Positions 5,195-5,472 of a stretch of DNA of 5,472 nucleotides are shown piece by piece; positions within the stretch are counted from its first letter, which is position 1; every line of letters starts with the position of its first letter. The notes below the pieces were generated by a model. The model was not told the origin of the DNA. It searched no databases and saw only the letters and a list, made by a program, of their open reading frames with translations. This DNA comes from Candidatus Omnitrophota bacterium (GTDB taxonomy: Bacteria > Omnitrophota > Gorgyraeia > Gygaellales > Profunditerraquicolaceae): the NCBI GenBank assembly GCA_028717055.1, contig JAQUOO010000076.1, positions 1-5,472 on the forward strand, written 5' to 3'. Position numbers and translations under genes: made by a program.

Positions 5195-5472
5195 CTTTAC
5201 CTCTTAGGTAATAAAGCTTAGCTCTTTTTACCTTGCCGGAACGGATGAGCTCGATGCGTTCGATACTTGGCGAATAAAGAGGGAAAACGCGTTCAATCCC
5301 CTCTCCGTAAGAAACCTTGCGCACCGTAAAATGTTCCCTTGCGCCTGAACCTTCTTTAGAGATAACCACGCCTTCAAAAGGATGCAGACGGAATTTATCC
5401 GGGCCTTCGGGAATCCGGGTTAAGACTTTAACCGTATCTCCGACACCGAATTTAGGCATATCTTTTTTGACG
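5160..5472 (-). CDS. rplS: Ribosomal protein L19, 5' end cut by right window edge
   Basis: L19 of the large ribosomal subunit sits at the 30S-50S interface. The visible part has all usual blocks: KFGVGDTVKV (3-12, counted from the Met at 5459), HPFEGVVISKEGSGAREHFTVRK (about 26-48), GEGIERVFPLYSPSIERIELI (about 52-72), and GKVKRAKLYYLRGKVGKRA (about 75-93). An ATG at 5459 would give 99 residues, but L19 is normally about 115. The frame stays open upstream to the edge, reading Val-Lys-Lys-Asp before that Met. This matches the usual L-K-x-D-I-P-x-F stretch of L19, and no ribosome binding site precedes the ATG. The true start is therefore outside the window, roughly 15 residues further. In many bacteria rplS follows rpsP-rimM-trmD, so those genes may lie to the right. 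Confidence 0.95.
   Translation of the reverse strand, partial: VKKDMPKFGVGDTVKVLTRIPEGPDKFRLHPFEGVVISKEGSGAREHFTVRKVSYGEGIERVFPLYSPSIERIELIRSGKVKRAKLYYLRGKVGKRATKIESK
5200..5205 (-). promoter_or_regulatory. Shine-Dalgarno site supporting the TTG start of rnhB
   Basis: AAGAGG followed by TAAAG precedes the TTG at 5194. It lies within the coding end of rplS (KVKRAKLYYLRGKV region), so rnhB translation starts before ribosomes on rplS terminate. The match to the consensus is partial, so the exact rnhB start is less certain than its reading frame. Confidence 0.6.

Noticed and set aside
5457..5459. ATG at 5459 as the true start of rplS
   Set aside because: The open frame continues upstream with residues matching the L19 N-terminus, the resulting protein would be too short, and no ribosome binding site precedes it.

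Overview
The window is a single uninterrupted run of nine genes, all on the minus strand, so transcription goes from the right edge to the left. In order they are rplS (5' end cut by the right edge), rnhB, yraN, a cyclodeaminase-family fchA, folD, a small DUF486 membrane protein gene, metF, a pyridine-nucleotide-disulfide-reductase-like flavoprotein gene, and the 5' third of acsB, which runs off the left edge. No gap between genes exceeds one base, and most neighbours overlap by 4 to 35 bases. I see no room for, and no sign of, an internal terminator, a promoter region, an RNA gene, a mobile element or a CRISPR array.

The right part (about 4168-5472) is the housekeeping cluster rplS-rnhB-yraN, a common bacterial gene order. 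The left part (1-4166) is a one-carbon block of the Wood-Ljungdahl (reductive acetyl-CoA) pathway, and its gene order follows the pathway. FchA interconverts formyl- and methenyl-tetrahydrofolate (THF). FolD interconverts methenyl- and methylene-THF. MetF reduces methylene-THF to methyl-THF. AcsB makes acetyl-CoA from the methyl group, CO and CoA. Two extra genes are embedded: the DUF486 membrane protein between folD and metF, and the flavoprotein-like gene between metF and acsB.

The organism is a bacterium: it has bacterial L19, RNase HII and YraN, and its AcsB carries the N-terminal domain that archaeal CdhC lacks. The pathway genes suggest an anaerobe using the folate branch of Wood-Ljungdahl. 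An uncultivated lineage such as Omnitrophota would fit, but this is a guess from gene content; nothing here proves the phylum.

The most interesting observations are three. FolD has Gln at the catalytic lysine position needed for cyclohydrolase activity and Glu at a second active-site aspartate, and it sits directly behind a gene for a separate cyclohydrolase, which suggests a natural split of the usual bifunctional enzyme. The flavoprotein between metF and acsB keeps the fold signatures but has lost glycines of both dinucleotide-binding motifs and the FAD-binding aspartate. Finally, carbon-fixation genes are joined without a gap to a ribosomal-protein cluster.
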